Of a DNA stretch of 64,000 nt, positions 42,022 through 51,140 are shown piece after piece. The stretch's first letter is position 1, and every line of letters starts with the position of its first letter. The notes beneath the pieces were generated by a model, which saw only the letters and a program-made list of their open reading frames with translations, was not told where the DNA came from and searched no databases. The DNA lies in the NCBI GenBank assembly GCA_903842455.1, contig CAIMLX010000161.1, positions 29,742-93,741 on the forward strand, written 5' to 3'. The translations under genes were made by a program, and so were the position numbers. Source of the stretch: an uncultured Hyphomicrobiales bacterium. GTDB lineage: Bacteria > Pseudomonadota > Alphaproteobacteria > Rhizobiales > Devosiaceae.

Positions 42022-43001
42022 TCTTCCGGGTCGATGTCCTGCACGTCGAAGCGGTCGGCATCGAAGCCCAGAACGTCGAAGGTCGCCTGCATGTGCGGCG
42101 GCAGCGGGGCGGAGATATCGAGGATATGCCCGGAGCGCAGCGGCAGCGCGATGCGGCGGGCATGGAGGTGGAGGCCCTTGGAGATCTCGTCGGGCACCGT
42201 GTAGTTGGCGATGTTGAAGTAGCGCGGGTCGCCCATAATAGGGTTGTTCAGCTGCGCCATGTGGACGCGCAGCTGGTGGGTGCGGCCGGTGACGGGCTTG
42301 AGCGTGACCCAGGCGAAGCGGCGGGCGGCGGTGTCGGTGGTCGAGTAGTAGGACTTGGAGTGCACGGCGCCGGGGGTGCCGTGCGGCACGACCATCATCT
42401 GCTCGCCCTCGCCCATCGGCTGCTTGGCGAGGAAGCACGAGATGGAACCCTGCTTGGGCTGCGGGTTGCCGAAGACGACGGCCCAGTAGATCTTGCGCGT
42501 CTGGTGCGAGGAGAACATGTCGCCGAAATGCGCGGCGGATGCCTTGGTCTTGGCGACGACGAGGCAGCCCGAGGTATCGCGGTCTAGCCGGTGGACGAGC
42601 CGTGGCGACTCGCCCTTCTTGTTGAGGAGGCTCTTGAGCATCGAATCGACGCTGCGCTTGACGCCGCTGCCGCCCTGGCTGGCGAGGCCATGGGGCTTGT
42701 TGAAGACATAGAGTTCGTCGTCCTCGTAGAGGATGACTTCGCGCAGGGCATCGGCGTCGCGGGAGTTGATCGCTTCGGGGTCGCGCGGCGGGGCGGCATC
42801 GAGCGGCGGAATGCGGACCAGCTGGCCGGTTACGAGGCGGGTGCTGGACTGGACGCGGCCGGAATCTACGCGGATCTGGCCCGAGCGCAGCAGCTTTTGC
42901 AGGTGGCCGAAGGTGACCTGCGGGAAATGCGTCTGGAACCAGCGGTCGAGCCGCATGCCATCCTCGTCGCGGGCGACGTATTGCTGACGGACGCCGCTCA
43001 T
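42018..43001 (-). CDS. RluA-family 23S rRNA pseudouridine synthase (RluC-like)
   Basis: This 327-residue RNA-modifying enzyme has an N-terminal S4 RNA-binding domain (LDRWFQTHFPQVTFGHLQKL). The catalytic domain carries the family motif VHRLDRDTSGCLVVAKT (catalytic Asp) and PVTGRTHQLRVHMAQL. The start is the ATG at 43001, which overlaps the crcB stop (ATGA). Its likely targets, by family, are uridines of 23S rRNA; the exact sites cannot be told. Confidence 0.92.
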   Translation of the reverse strand: MSGVRQQYVARDEDGMRLDRWFQTHFPQVTFGHLQKLLRSGQIRVDSGRVQSSTRLVTGQLVRIPPLDAAPPRDPEAINSRDADALREVILYEDDELYVFNKPHGLASQGGSGVKRSVDSMLKSLLNKKGESPRLVHRLDRDTSGCLVVAKTKASAAHFGDMFSSHQTRKIYWAVVFGNPQPKQGSISCFLAKQPMGEGEQMMVVPHGTPGAVHSKSYYSTTDTAARRFAWVTLKPVTGRTHQLRVHMAQLNNPIMGDPRYFNIANYTVPDEISKGLHLHARRIALPLRSGHILDISAPLPPHMQATFDVLGFDADRFDVQDIDPEE

Positions 43002-43375
43002 GCCAGCACCCGGATGGCCGACATGCCAAGCCACAGGCCGGCAAGGCTGAGGACAACCGACCCCACGATGTAGGCCGTGGCGAGCAGGAAATCACCGCGC
43101 TCAATCAGCGTGATGGCGTCGAGCGAGAAGCTCGAGAAGGTGGTGAAGCCGCCGAAGATGCCGACCGCAACGAAGAGACGAATCTCGTTCTGGTACTGCG
43201 GGGTGGTCTTGGCGAGCACGCCAATGAGCACGCCCATGGCCAGCGAGCCGGTGACGTTGATGAGGGTGGTCGCGAGCGGGAAGCCGCTGGCGGACGCGGG
43301 GACGGCGGTGCCGACGCTGTAGCGCGCAATGGCGCCAAGCGCGCCGCCGAGGCCGACGAGGAGATAAGGGTTCAT
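42998..43375 (-). CDS. crcB: Fluoride exporter CrcB/Fluc
   Basis: This 125-residue protein with four transmembrane helices forms dual-topology dimeric fluoride channels. The motifs GGALGAIARYSVG, FPLATTLINVTGSLAMGVL and GIFGGFTTFSSFSLDAI are diagnostic. No fluoride-riboswitch sequence is apparent in the 74-bp gap upstream. It is followed by the overlapping pseudouridine synthase gene. Confidence 0.96.
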   Translation of the reverse strand: MNPYLLVGLGGALGAIARYSVGTAVPASASGFPLATTLINVTGSLAMGVLIGVLAKTTPQYQNEIRLFVAVGIFGGFTTFSSFSLDAITLIERGDFLLATAYIVGSVVLSLAGLWLGMSAIRVLA

Positions 43376-43449
43376 GGTCGTGTAATACGGGCGAAGCTCG
43401 GACGTGACTAGTGGTTCGTTTAAAGGCGCGGGAAACTTACCCTCCGCCG

Positions 43450-44769
43450 TCAGTCCTTGCCCTCTTCCTCGGCGCGGCGCTGGTTGCGGCGGGTGGCCCA
43501 GTAGTCGAGGCGCTTGATGACTTCGCGTTCGAAGCCGCGTTCGTTCGGCTTGTAGAACTCGGGGCGGCGGTCTCCGGCCATCTGGTCGGGGAAGAACTCC
43601 TGGCCGGAGAAGGCGTCGGGCCAGTCGTGGTCGTAGCGGTAGCCCTTGTTGTAGCCGAGTTCCTTCATCAGCTTGGTCGGGGCGTTGAGGATGTGCTTTG
43701 GCGGAGCCAGGGAACCGGTCTGCATGGCGAGCGCCTTGGCGCTGGCGAAGGCGACGTGGGCGGCGTTGGATTTCGGGGCGGTGGCGACGTAGGCGATGGC
43801 CTGCGCCATGAAGAGCTCACCTTCCGGCAGGCCGGTGCGCTCGAAGGCGTTCCAGGCGGTGATGACCTGCACAAGGGCTTGCGGATCGGCCATGCCGACA
43901 TCCTCGGAGGCGGCGCAGGCGAGGCGGCGGAAGATGGTGCCGGGGTCCTCGCCGCCGACCAGCATGCGCTGCGCCCAGTACATGGCGGCCTGCACATCGG
44001 AGCCGCGGAGGCTTTTGTGGAAGCAGCTGAGCATGTTGTAATGCTCCTCCTGCCCCTTGTCGTAGACGGGCGCGCGCTTCTGGACGGTTTCGGCGAGGCC
44101 GGCGACGTCGAGGCTGGTGCCCTCGGGGAGGGCGAAGAGTTCCTCGGCGAGGCCGATGAGGTAGCGGCCGTCACCGTCGGCCATCTCGAGCATGGCGTCG
44201 CGGGCGTCGTCGCTGATGGGCAGGGTCTTGCCGACGTGGGCTTCGGCGCGCTCGGCAAGGATGGCGAGGTCGGGCTTCTCGAAACGGCGGAGGGTGTAGA
44301 CCTTGGCGCGCGACAGCAGCGCCGCGACCATCGAGAAGCTTGGGTTCTCGGTGGTGGCGCCGATCAGGATGATGGTGCCGTCCTCGACGTGTGGCAGCAG
44401 CGCATCCTGGGTGTTGCGGTTGAAGCGGTGCAGCTCGTCGACGAACATCACTGTCTGTCGCCCTGCCCCGGCGCGCAGCGCCTTGGCGTCGGCGATGACT
44501 TTCCTGAGGTCGGCGACGCCGGAGAGCACCGCACTCAGCTGGACGAAGTCGAGGCCGACTTCCTTGGCGACCAGCCGGGCGATGGTGGTCTTGCCGACGC
44601 CCGGCGGGCCCCAGAGGATGAAGGACGAGACGCGGCCGGCCGCCACCATGCGGCCGATCGGGCCGGAAGGGCCGAGCAGGTGGTCCTGCCCGATGACGTC
44701 GCTCAGGTGCTGGGGGCGCAGCGCCTCGGCGAGCGGGCGCGGGGCGGCATCATCGAACAGGGAATCCAT
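43450..44769 (-). CDS. rarA: Replication-associated recombination protein RarA (MgsA) AAA ATPase
   Basis: This 439-residue clamp-loader-like AAA+ ATPase acts at stalled forks. It has PLAEALRPQHLSDVIGQDHL at the N-terminus, Walker A WGPPGVGKTT, Walker B MFVDELHRFN, and sensor-1 TTENPSF. The C-terminal helical tetramerisation domain contains KSLRGSDVQAAMYW and LKEP-like pieces. The start is taken as the ATG at 44769 (MDSLFDDAAP); a TTG at 44775 overlapping the protease stop is the alternative. Downstream of the DegP-type protease gene. Confidence 0.93.
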   Translation of the reverse strand: MDSLFDDAAPRPLAEALRPQHLSDVIGQDHLLGPSGPIGRMVAAGRVSSFILWGPPGVGKTTIARLVAKEVGLDFVQLSAVLSGVADLRKVIADAKALRAGAGRQTVMFVDELHRFNRNTQDALLPHVEDGTIILIGATTENPSFSMVAALLSRAKVYTLRRFEKPDLAILAERAEAHVGKTLPISDDARDAMLEMADGDGRYLIGLAEELFALPEGTSLDVAGLAETVQKRAPVYDKGQEEHYNMLSCFHKSLRGSDVQAAMYWAQRMLVGGEDPGTIFRRLACAASEDVGMADPQALVQVITAWNAFERTGLPEGELFMAQAIAYVATAPKSNAAHVAFASAKALAMQTGSLAPPKHILNAPTKLMKELGYNKGYRYDHDWPDAFSGQEFFPDQMAGDRRPEFYKPNERGFEREVIKRLDYWATRRNQRRAEEEGKD

Positions 44770-44771
44770 CC

Positions 44772-46241
44772 TCAACCACTTACCTCAGCGCGGATGGTCC
44801 GGCCACCGCGTTGCAGCACGACACGCCAGAGGCCGGGTCGGCCGGCAGCGGCCCTGGCGAAGGCCTCGGCGGTGTCGGTGCGGTTGCCGTTGAGGCTGAC
44901 GATCAGGTCGCCCACGCGCAGACCCATGTCGTCGGCGGGCGAGCCGGGCTCGACGGCGCGGACGAGGACTCCGATGGCGTCGAACGGCAGGCCGAGTTCC
45001 TGCGCTACGGCTGGGGTCACCGTCTCGGCAGTGGTGCCGGAGAAGCGGGTGTTGCCGGTGACGGTGACGGGCTGGCCTGCATCGGGCGGCGCGCTCAGGG
45101 TGATCGTCTTGTCCTCGGTGCGGCCATCGCGGAAGAAGCGGACGGCGGCGGTGGCGCCGATGGCCTTGGTGGCGAGGCGGAAGTCGAAGGCACTTGGCTG
45201 CTCGATGTCGAAGCCATCGACGGCGAGGATCACATCACCATCGCGGAAGCCGGACTGATCCGCGGGACCGCCCCGGGCGATCTCGGCGATCAGGGCACCG
45301 CGCGGGCGACCGAGGCCGAGGCTGTCGGCGAGATCGGCGGTGACGGCCTGCAGGCGGGCGCCGAACCAGGGGCGAACGAGCGCGCCGCCGGCGATGCCGG
45401 TTTCGGCGACGAGCTTGGCCATGTTGGCGGGTATGGCGAAGCCGATGCCGACCGAGCCTCCGGAGCGCGAGACGATGGCGGTGTTGATGCCGATGAGGCG
45501 GCCGTTGAGATCGACTAGGGCGCCGCCCGAATTGCCGGGGTTGATGGCGGCGTCGGTCTGGATGAAGAACTCGTAGTTGTCGCTTTCGACCCCGGTGCGG
45601 GCGAGCGCCGAGACGATGCCTGAGGTGACGGTCTGGCCGACGCCGAACGGGTTGCCGATGGCGAGGACGAGGTCGCCCACTTCGAGCGTATCGGAATCGG
45701 CGAAATCGAGCGCGGGGAAAGTGACGCCCTTGGGGTCCTTCACCCGCAGCACGGCAAGGTCGGTCTTGGGATCATCGAGGATGAGATCGACCGGGTATTC
45801 CTGGCCGTCGGTGGTGGAGACCCGGATGTCGTTGGCGCCGGCGATGACGTGGTGGTTGGTGAGGATGACGCCACCCGCATCGACGATGACGCCCGAGCCG
45901 AGCGACTGCGATTCCTGCTGGCGGCGCTCCGAGAACGGCGAACCGCGGCCGAAAAAGCGCTGGAAGAACGGGTCGTCGCGGAACGGCGAGGTGGCGCGCT
46001 GGCTGATGGTGGTGGCGTAGACGTTGACCACGGAGGGCGTGACCGACTTCACCACCGGCGCAAAGCTCATCTGCATCTCGGTGCGGGTAGCCGGCACCTG
46101 CCGGGTCTCGGCGGCCGCTTCCTGGGCCTGCGCAGCGACAGGGGGCGCGTCCGGGCGAACGAACATCGGGGCCAGGTACAGCGCCCCGGCGATCACGGCT
46201 GCGGAACCTGCGGCAGCCAACCAGAATTTGCTTGTCGACAT
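44772..46241 (-). CDS. DegP/HtrA-family periplasmic serine protease
   Basis: This 489-residue envelope protease has an N-terminal membrane anchor or signal (FWLAAAGSAAVIAGALYLAP). The trypsin-like domain carries the catalytic triad His (LTNHHVIAG), Asp (KTDLAVLRV) and Ser (NPGNSGGAL). Two PDZ domains follow (about 285-370, about 400-485; VEPGSPADDMGLRVGDLIVS). It degrades or refolds damaged periplasmic proteins. The start at MSTSKFW places the hydrophobic segment at the N-terminus. It is divergent from the decarboxylase gene; a 12-bp inverted repeat lies just upstream. Confidence 0.94.
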   Translation of the reverse strand: MSTSKFWLAAAGSAAVIAGALYLAPMFVRPDAPPVAAQAQEAAAETRQVPATRTEMQMSFAPVVKSVTPSVVNVYATTISQRATSPFRDDPFFQRFFGRGSPFSERRQQESQSLGSGVIVDAGGVILTNHHVIAGANDIRVSTTDGQEYPVDLILDDPKTDLAVLRVKDPKGVTFPALDFADSDTLEVGDLVLAIGNPFGVGQTVTSGIVSALARTGVESDNYEFFIQTDAAINPGNSGGALVDLNGRLIGINTAIVSRSGGSVGIGFAIPANMAKLVAETGIAGGALVRPWFGARLQAVTADLADSLGLGRPRGALIAEIARGGPADQSGFRDGDVILAVDGFDIEQPSAFDFRLATKAIGATAAVRFFRDGRTEDKTITLSAPPDAGQPVTVTGNTRFSGTTAETVTPAVAQELGLPFDAIGVLVRAVEPGSPADDMGLRVGDLIVSLNGNRTDTAEAFARAAAGRPGLWRVVLQRGGRTIRAEVSG

Positions 46242-46273
46242 AGCTTCGGAATCCCTGACCATACCTATGGCAG

Positions 46274-46313
46274 GCACCCGAAAAGCGCCGCGAATCTCGT
46301 GCCTTTTGGGTGC
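46274..46313. promoter_or_regulatory. Inverted repeat upstream of the DegP-type gene
   Basis: GCACCCGAAAAG (46274-46285) and CTTTTGGGTGC (46303-46313) are near-perfect inverted arms around a 17-bp loop. It lies 33 bp before the protease start on the minus strand. It could be an operator or a 5' UTR hairpin of the protease mRNA. Confidence 0.4.
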
Positions 46314-46379
46314 TGGGCTTACAGTTTGGTAATCGGAGAAATATGACGTTGCGCGCGGGGTCGCCAGCCCCTATACGCA

Positions 46380-46399
46380 GCGCTCGTTTTTCGGAGCGC
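46380..46399 (+). promoter_or_regulatory. Leader hairpin upstream of the decarboxylase
   Basis: GCGCTC/GAGCGC arms enclose an 8-nt loop containing TTTTT. It is about 46 bp before the decarboxylase start. Alphaproteobacterial ornithine decarboxylase genes often have a structured leader (speF element). I cannot confirm the full consensus here. Confidence 0.3.
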
Positions 46400-46445
46400 C
46401 TCCCGCCTTCTACCCCTCCAAGACCCCTAGAAAGGTTAGCCGCCA

Positions 46446-47624
46446 ATGTCTGAGCCAACCACGGTCTACGCCAACACCTCGCAGCTTATCGCCCAGGTCG
46501 AACCGGATTTTCCGAGCTTCCTGTACTCGAAAAAGGAGCTGCACCGGGCCACGAAGGTGTTCAAGAAGGGGTTCGACGGGCTCCTGACCTATGCGGTCAA
46601 GTGCAACCCGTCGCCGCACATCATCAAGCAGCTGCACGAAGAGGGGCTCAAGGCCTTCGACGTCGCCAGCAATACCGAGATGGAACTGGTGCGCGACCAT
46701 GCGCCCGGCGCCGCGATGCACTACAACAACCCGATCAAGAACAAGCGCGAGATCGAGCGCGCCTACAACGAGTTCGGCGTCCGCTCGTTCACCATCGACC
46801 ACCCGCAGCAGCTCGACCAGCTCGCCGCGGTGGTGACGCCCTCGCGCGACATCGAGGTGACGACGCGCTTCAAGGCCGGCAAGGCGCTGAAGAGTTACGA
46901 TTTCGGGATCAAGTTCGGCGTGATGCAGGACGGTGCGGCCGAGATCGTGCGGCTGGTCGACCAGATGGGCTTCACGCCGTCGCTCTGCTTCCATGTGGGG
47001 TCGCAGTGCGAGGACGTATACGCCTACGAGCGGCATATCGCGGCGGCCGCGAAGATCGCCGAGGAGAGCGGGATCACGCTCAAGCGGCTGAACATCGGTG
47101 GCGGCTACCCTGCCCCGTATCCGACGTCGGAAGCCCCGCCGATGGACTACTATTTCGAGACCATCGAGCAGGCGGTTAAGGACAATTTCGGCGGCCACAA
47201 GCCGGAGCTGATCATCGAGCCGGGCCGGGCGCTCGTCACTTCGTCGACGTCGCTGCTGCTGCGGGTGAAGCATCAGCGCGGCGGGCAGTCGGTGTACCTG
47301 AACGACGGCGCCTACGGGTCGCTGATGGAGGTGAAGTTCATGCACTTCACGCCGCCGAGCCGGGTGTGGCGCGGTCCGCGTATCCACGATAATGACGGCG
47401 ACTTCTCGGACTTCACCGTGTGGGGCCCGACCTGCGACAGCTACGACGTGCTGCCCCAGACCTTTACCCTGCCGTCGGACGTGGACGAAGACGACTGGGT
47501 GGAGTTCGGCCTGATGGGTGCCTATACCCAGGCTTCGCTGACGCCGTTCAACGGCTTCGACCGCCGTGACCAGTACTCGGTCGAGGACGTGTATACGGGC
47601 AAGGACATGCAGCCGGCGGAGTGA
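46446..47624 (+). CDS. Type III PLP-dependent ornithine/lysine-type decarboxylase
   Basis: This 392-residue cytosolic decarboxylase of the alanine-racemase-fold group makes putrescine (or cadaverine) in alphaproteobacteria. PLP lysine is in TYAVKCNP. The glycine-rich phosphate site is NIGGGYP, the carboxylate-binding motif EPGRALV, and the active-site Cys-Asp is in WGPTCDSYD, which matches ornithine decarboxylases. Closely related enzymes decarboxylate lysine or both, so specificity is open. It stands alone with its own terminator, between the protease and P-loop genes. A ribosome-binding site AGAAAGG lies 11 bp upstream. Confidence 0.93.
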   Translation: MSEPTTVYANTSQLIAQVEPDFPSFLYSKKELHRATKVFKKGFDGLLTYAVKCNPSPHIIKQLHEEGLKAFDVASNTEMELVRDHAPGAAMHYNNPIKNKREIERAYNEFGVRSFTIDHPQQLDQLAAVVTPSRDIEVTTRFKAGKALKSYDFGIKFGVMQDGAAEIVRLVDQMGFTPSLCFHVGSQCEDVYAYERHIAAAAKIAEESGITLKRLNIGGGYPAPYPTSEAPPMDYYFETIEQAVKDNFGGHKPELIIEPGRALVTSSTSLLLRVKHQRGGQSVYLNDGAYGSLMEVKFMHFTPPSRVWRGPRIHDNDGDFSDFTVWGPTCDSYDVLPQTFTLPSDVDEDDWVEFGLMGAYTQASLTPFNGFDRRDQYSVEDVYTGKDMQPAE

Positions 47625-47645
47625 TCCGGCGCAGTTAACTGATCG

Positions 47646-47672
47646 GGGCCATCCTGCGGGGTGGCCCTTTTT
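47646..47672 (+). terminator. Rho-independent terminator of the decarboxylase gene
   Basis: GGGCCATCC/GGGTGGCCC (9 pairs including one G-U) with a TGCG loop is followed by TTTTT, 21 bp after the stop codon. Confidence 0.88.
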
Positions 47673-47683
47673 CGTCTCTGGCT

Positions 47684-48244
47684 ATGGGAATGGAGGGGGA
47701 GATGGGGGAGTTTCTGCCACTAGCAGCGCTGGGGCCGCGGATCATGATCTGCGGGCCGTCGAACTCGGGGAAATCGACGCTGTGCGTGGCGCTGGCCAGC
47801 AAGCTCGGCGCCGAGGCGTTTCATGTCGACCTGTTCCGGCACCTGCCGGGAACAAACTGGGTGGAACGGCCGGACGCGGAGTTTGCAGCGCTGCACGACG
47901 CCGCCATCGCCCATGAACGCTGGGTGATGGATGGCAACTACTCGCGGTTGATGCCGCAGCGGTTCGCCCGGGCGACCGGGCTGATCATGCTCGGCGGTGG
48001 CCGGTGGGCCAACTTCGGGCGCTACGTGTGGCGGACGCTGTTCCAGAAGAACAGCCGGGCCGGATCGCTGGCCGGCGACAAGGACAGCATCAAGTGGGAG
48101 ATGGTGCGCTGGATCCTGCTGGTGCAGCCGACGCACCGTCAACGGGACCGGGAGCGGCTGCGGCAGACCGGGCTGCCGCTGGTGGAGCTGAGCTCGATGC
48201 GGGAGTTGCAGCGGCTGTATCGCGAGTGGGGGCTGGCGCGGTAG
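47684..48244 (+). CDS. P-loop NTPase, adenylate-kinase-like
   Basis: This 186-residue protein has Walker A GPSNSGKST near residue 24. A DLFRHLPGTNWVERP segment follows, typical of small kinases called FlaR-like or topology-modulation proteins, then WVMDGNYSRLM. These are uncharacterised nucleotide-dependent kinases. The start with GGAATGGAGG context is reasonable; a downstream ATG (MGEFLPL) is also possible. It is a single gene, convergent with the epimerase. Confidence 0.75.
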   Translation: MGMEGEMGEFLPLAALGPRIMICGPSNSGKSTLCVALASKLGAEAFHVDLFRHLPGTNWVERPDAEFAALHDAAIAHERWVMDGNYSRLMPQRFARATGLIMLGGGRWANFGRYVWRTLFQKNSRAGSLAGDKDSIKWEMVRWILLVQPTHRQRDRERLRQTGLPLVELSSMRELQRLYREWGLAR

Positions 48245-48268
48245 GCCGCTGACCTGCCGTTCTGCCGG

Positions 48269-48342
48269 TGCCGCCCCCTCCACCATGCTCCGCATGGTTC
48301 CCCTCCCCCGCTTCGCAGGGGAGGATCACCGGCGGCCTTGGC
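48269..48342. repeat. Double-hairpin intergenic element, copy B
   Basis: The layout matches 37621-37690: CCCCCTCCAC, hairpin 1 CCATGC-TCC-GCATGG (48283-48297), hairpin 2 CCTCCCC/GGGGAGG (48302-48324), then ATCACCGG...GGCGCC. A GGCGTCAGC close to the stop of the convergent gene is also shared. Compensatory changes in the stems suggest structure matters. Confidence 0.6.
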
Positions 48343-48365
48343 GCCTCACTGCATCCCGGACGGCG

Positions 48366-49418
48366 TCAGCGCTTCGGAACCGGCTTCTGGATCAGCCCGA
48401 GGCGGATGGCGCTTTCGGCGGAGGCGAGGATGGCGTCGCGGCCGGAGATGTAGGGGCGGCCGAGCAGCGCGACGCTCTTGGTGGTGTCGTAGTGCTTCTC
48501 GTTGCCGATATCGTCGATGATCTGGCGGGCCGGGCCGCCGAAGCGCGCGATCAGCTTGATGATCCAGTCGGGCGCCCGCTTCTCGGTAATCTGCCAGTCC
48601 GGATAGTGTTCGCGCAGGATGTCGGCGACGCTGTGGAACCGCACGTACTCGGCGGTCGCGAGGTAGCGCTCGCCGATGGATGCGGGGTTTTCGAGCGCGG
48701 CGACGTGCAGGGCCGCGACGTCCCGCACATCGACGACGGCGAAGCCGTTGTTCGGCATCGCCGGGATCTTGCCCTCGAGCAGGCCCGTAGCGAGGCCGAT
48801 GGAGATCGAGGGGTCACCATCGACGGCCGGGCCGACGATGGCGCCTGGGTGGATGGTGGTGAGTTCCATGCCGTGCGCCTTGGCATAGGCCCAGGCGTTG
48901 CGCTCGGCGGTGGTTTTGCCGACGCAGTAGGCCCAGGTGTATTTCAGGTTCTCGAAGCGGGTGAAGAAGGTCTCGTCGAAGGTTCGCTTGCCGCCGAGCG
49001 TGGTGCCGTGGCCGTAGCCCACGGTGGCGACCGACGAGGTCATGATGACGCGCTTGACCCCGGCCTGGTCAGCAAAACGCAGCACGCGCTCGGTGCCCTC
49101 GACGGCGGGACGGATGACGAGGCTCTGGTCTTTCGGCTCGTCGCCGCGGATGGCGGCGGCGACATGCATGACGGCGGAGACGCCACTCATCGCCTCGTGC
49201 CACCCCTTGTCGTCGAGCAGGTCGGCTTCGTACAGCTCCAGGCGCTTCAGCGCCTCTTCACCGGTCTGCGTGGCCACGCCCGCCTTCACCTCGGCCGCCC
49301 GGCCGAGCGAGCGAATGGTGCCCCGAACGTTATAGCCAGCCTTGAGCAGCAGGATCACCGTCCATTTGCCCACGAAGCCGGTCGCGCCGGTGACGAGGAT
49401 GAGACCCTTGTCGGCCAT
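48366..49418 (-). CDS. NAD-dependent epimerase/dehydratase (extended SDR, aldehyde-reductase type)
   Basis: This 350-residue extended SDR resembles dihydroflavonol reductase or aldehyde reductase family members. It has TGATGFVG at the N-terminus, RVIMTSSVATVG (Ser) and YCVGKTTAER (Tyr-x3-Lys), and TIHPGAIVGP. The substrate is unknown; such enzymes reduce aldehydes or ketones with NADPH. It is downstream of the rplQ terminator in the same direction, with its own promoter presumed in the 118-bp gap. Confidence 0.88.
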   Translation of the reverse strand: MADKGLILVTGATGFVGKWTVILLLKAGYNVRGTIRSLGRAAEVKAGVATQTGEEALKRLELYEADLLDDKGWHEAMSGVSAVMHVAAAIRGDEPKDQSLVIRPAVEGTERVLRFADQAGVKRVIMTSSVATVGYGHGTTLGGKRTFDETFFTRFENLKYTWAYCVGKTTAERNAWAYAKAHGMELTTIHPGAIVGPAVDGDPSISIGLATGLLEGKIPAMPNNGFAVVDVRDVAALHVAALENPASIGERYLATAEYVRFHSVADILREHYPDWQITEKRAPDWIIKLIARFGGPARQIIDDIGNEKHYDTTKSVALLGRPYISGRDAILASAESAIRLGLIQKPVPKR

Positions 49419-49476
49419 GTCGTAGTCCCCCTGTTACAGCTCTCACCCAGAGGCGTAGCCGACTATGTTCGCAATG

Positions 49477-49508
49477 AAAACGAAAAGGCGGCCACAAGGA
49501 CCGCCTTT
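49477..49508 (-). terminator. Terminator of the alpha (rpoA-rplQ) operon
   Basis: On the minus strand AAAGGCGGTCC-TTGT-GGCCGCCTTTT (one bulge) is followed by CGTTTTC, 29 bp after the rplQ stop. It closes the ribosomal cluster. Confidence 0.85.
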
Positions 49509-49536
49509 GTCACATTTATTGGGCGACGCCTCTCGC

Positions 49537-49959
49537 TTACGCGTCGGCGCCTTCGTCTTCACGGATCTCGACCGGACCTGAATCGAGGCCCTTGGCATCG
49601 ACGTCGCGATCGACCAGTTCGATGACCGCCATCGGGGCGTTGTCGCCGTAGCGGAAACCGGCCTTGAGGATGCGGGTGTAGCCACCCTGACGTTCCTTGT
49701 AGCGCGGGCCAACGGTGGAGAAGAGCTTCTGCACCTGGGTCTCGTCGCGCATCTGGGCGATGGCCTGACGACGGGCGTGCAGGTCGCCGCGCTTGCCCAG
49801 CGTGATCAGCTTTTCGACGATGGGCCGCAGTTCCTTGGCCTTGGGCAAGGTCGTGACGATCTGCTCGTGCTTGATCAGCGAGGCAGACATGTTGGCGAAC
49901 ATGGCCTTGCGGTGGGCCGAGGTCCGGTTGAGCTTACGGTTGGTATTACCGTGGCGCAT
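49537..49959 (-). CDS. rplQ: 50S ribosomal protein L17
   Basis: This 140-residue large-subunit protein begins [20 protein letters not shown], the universal L17 start, and has [15 protein letters not shown]. The C-terminal tail is acidic ([16 protein letters not shown]), longer than in E. coli as is common in alphaproteobacteria. Last gene of the alpha operon, 59 bp after rpoA and followed by a terminator. Confidence 0.98.
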   Translation of the reverse strand: MRHGNTNRKLNRTSAHRKAMFANMSASLIKHEQIVTTLPKAKELRPIVEKLITLGKRGDLHARRQAIAQMRDETQVQKLFSTVGPRYKERQGGYTRILKAGFRYGDNAPMAVIELVDRDVDAKGLDSGPVEIREDEGADA

Positions 49960-50018
49960 TTTATTACTCCCTAAGGCCCGGGCGTCTCACGACGGGCGGT
50001 TAGTGGCTTTCGGCCGAC

Positions 50019-51038
50019 TTAATAGTGATCTTCGTAGCGCTTGGCCAGATCGTCGATGTTCTCTGGCGGCCAGTTCGGCACATCCATGCCAAGATGGAGA
50101 CCCATCTGGGCGAGAACTTCCTTGATCTCGTTGAGCGACTTGCGGCCGAAGTTCGGGGTGCGGAGCATCTCGGCTTCGGTCTTCTGGATGAGATCGCCGA
50201 TGTAGACGATGTTGTCGTTCTTCAGGCAGTTCGCCGAACGGACCGACAGCTCGAGCTCGTCGACCTTCTTGAGCAGCGCCGGGTTGAAGGCGAGTTCCGG
50301 GACGGAGTCCTGGGCCTTTTCCTTGGTAGGCTCTTCGAAGTTGACGAACACCGACAGCTGGTCCTGCAGGATCCGCGCGGCATAAGCCACGGCGTCTTCC
50401 GGCGAGATGGCGCCATTGGTTTCGACGGTCAGCGTCAGCTTGTCCTTGTCGAGGCTCTCGCCGGCGCGGGTGGCGTCGACCTTGTAGGAGACGCGACGGA
50501 CCGGGGAGAACAGCGCATCGACCGGGATGTAGCCGATCGGTGCATCATCAGGACGGTTGCGATCGGCCGGGACGTAACCCTTGCCGGTGTTGACCGTGAA
50601 CTCCATGTTGATCTCGGCACCATCGTCGAGATGGCAGATGACGAGTTCGGGGTTCAGCACCTCGATGTCACCCGACACCTTGATGTCGCCAGCCATGACA
50701 GCGCCGGGGCCCTGCTTGGTCAGCGTCAGGCGCTTGGGGCCTTCGCCGCCCATCTTGACGGCGATTTCCTTGACGTTGAGCACCAGATCGGTGATGTCTT
50801 CGCGAACGCCCGGCAACGAGGAGAACTCGTGCAGGATACCGTCAATCTGGATAGCAGTGACGGCAGCGCCCTGGAGCGAAGACAGCAGAACGCGCCGCAG
50901 CGCGTTACCCAGCGTGAGGCCATAGCCGCGCTCAAGCGGCTCGGCGACCACCGAAGCCTGGCGATGGTTGCTGTTGTCCGAAACGATGTCCAGTTTGGTC
51001 GGCTTGATGAGTTCCTGCCAGTTCCGCTGGATGGTCAC
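50019..51038 (-). CDS. rpoA: DNA-directed RNA polymerase subunit alpha
   Basis: This 339-residue RNA polymerase alpha subunit has an N-terminal assembly domain ([20 protein letters not shown]) and the C-terminal domain binding UP elements and activators ([40 protein letters not shown]). The start codon is GTG at 51038, giving [13 protein letters not shown], which matches alphaproteobacterial alpha. It lies 102 bp downstream of rpsK. Confidence 0.99.
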   Translation of the reverse strand: MTIQRNWQELIKPTKLDIVSDNSNHRQASVVAEPLERGYGLTLGNALRRVLLSSLQGAAVTAIQIDGILHEFSSLPGVREDITDLVLNVKEIAVKMGGEGPKRLTLTKQGPGAVMAGDIKVSGDIEVLNPELVICHLDDGAEINMEFTVNTGKGYVPADRNRPDDAPIGYIPVDALFSPVRRVSYKVDATRAGESLDKDKLTLTVETNGAISPEDAVAYAARILQDQLSVFVNFEEPTKEKAQDSVPELAFNPALLKKVDELELSVRSANCLKNDNIVYIGDLIQKTEAEMLRTPNFGRKSLNEIKEVLAQMGLHLGMDVPNWPPENIDDLAKRYEDHY

Positions 51039-51140
51039 GGTGGTGTCCTTTCAAATGGGCGGTCCGCCTAACCGCCTGTTTAAAGCAATGTACCTATCCC
51101 GGCGCGAGTGCGCGCGCCGGGAGATCAACCGTGACGAGGG

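Noticed and set aside
43376..43449. Possible fluoride riboswitch before crcB
   Set aside because: The short gap shows neither the conserved GG..GAUGG start nor the pseudoknot sequence of that riboswitch.
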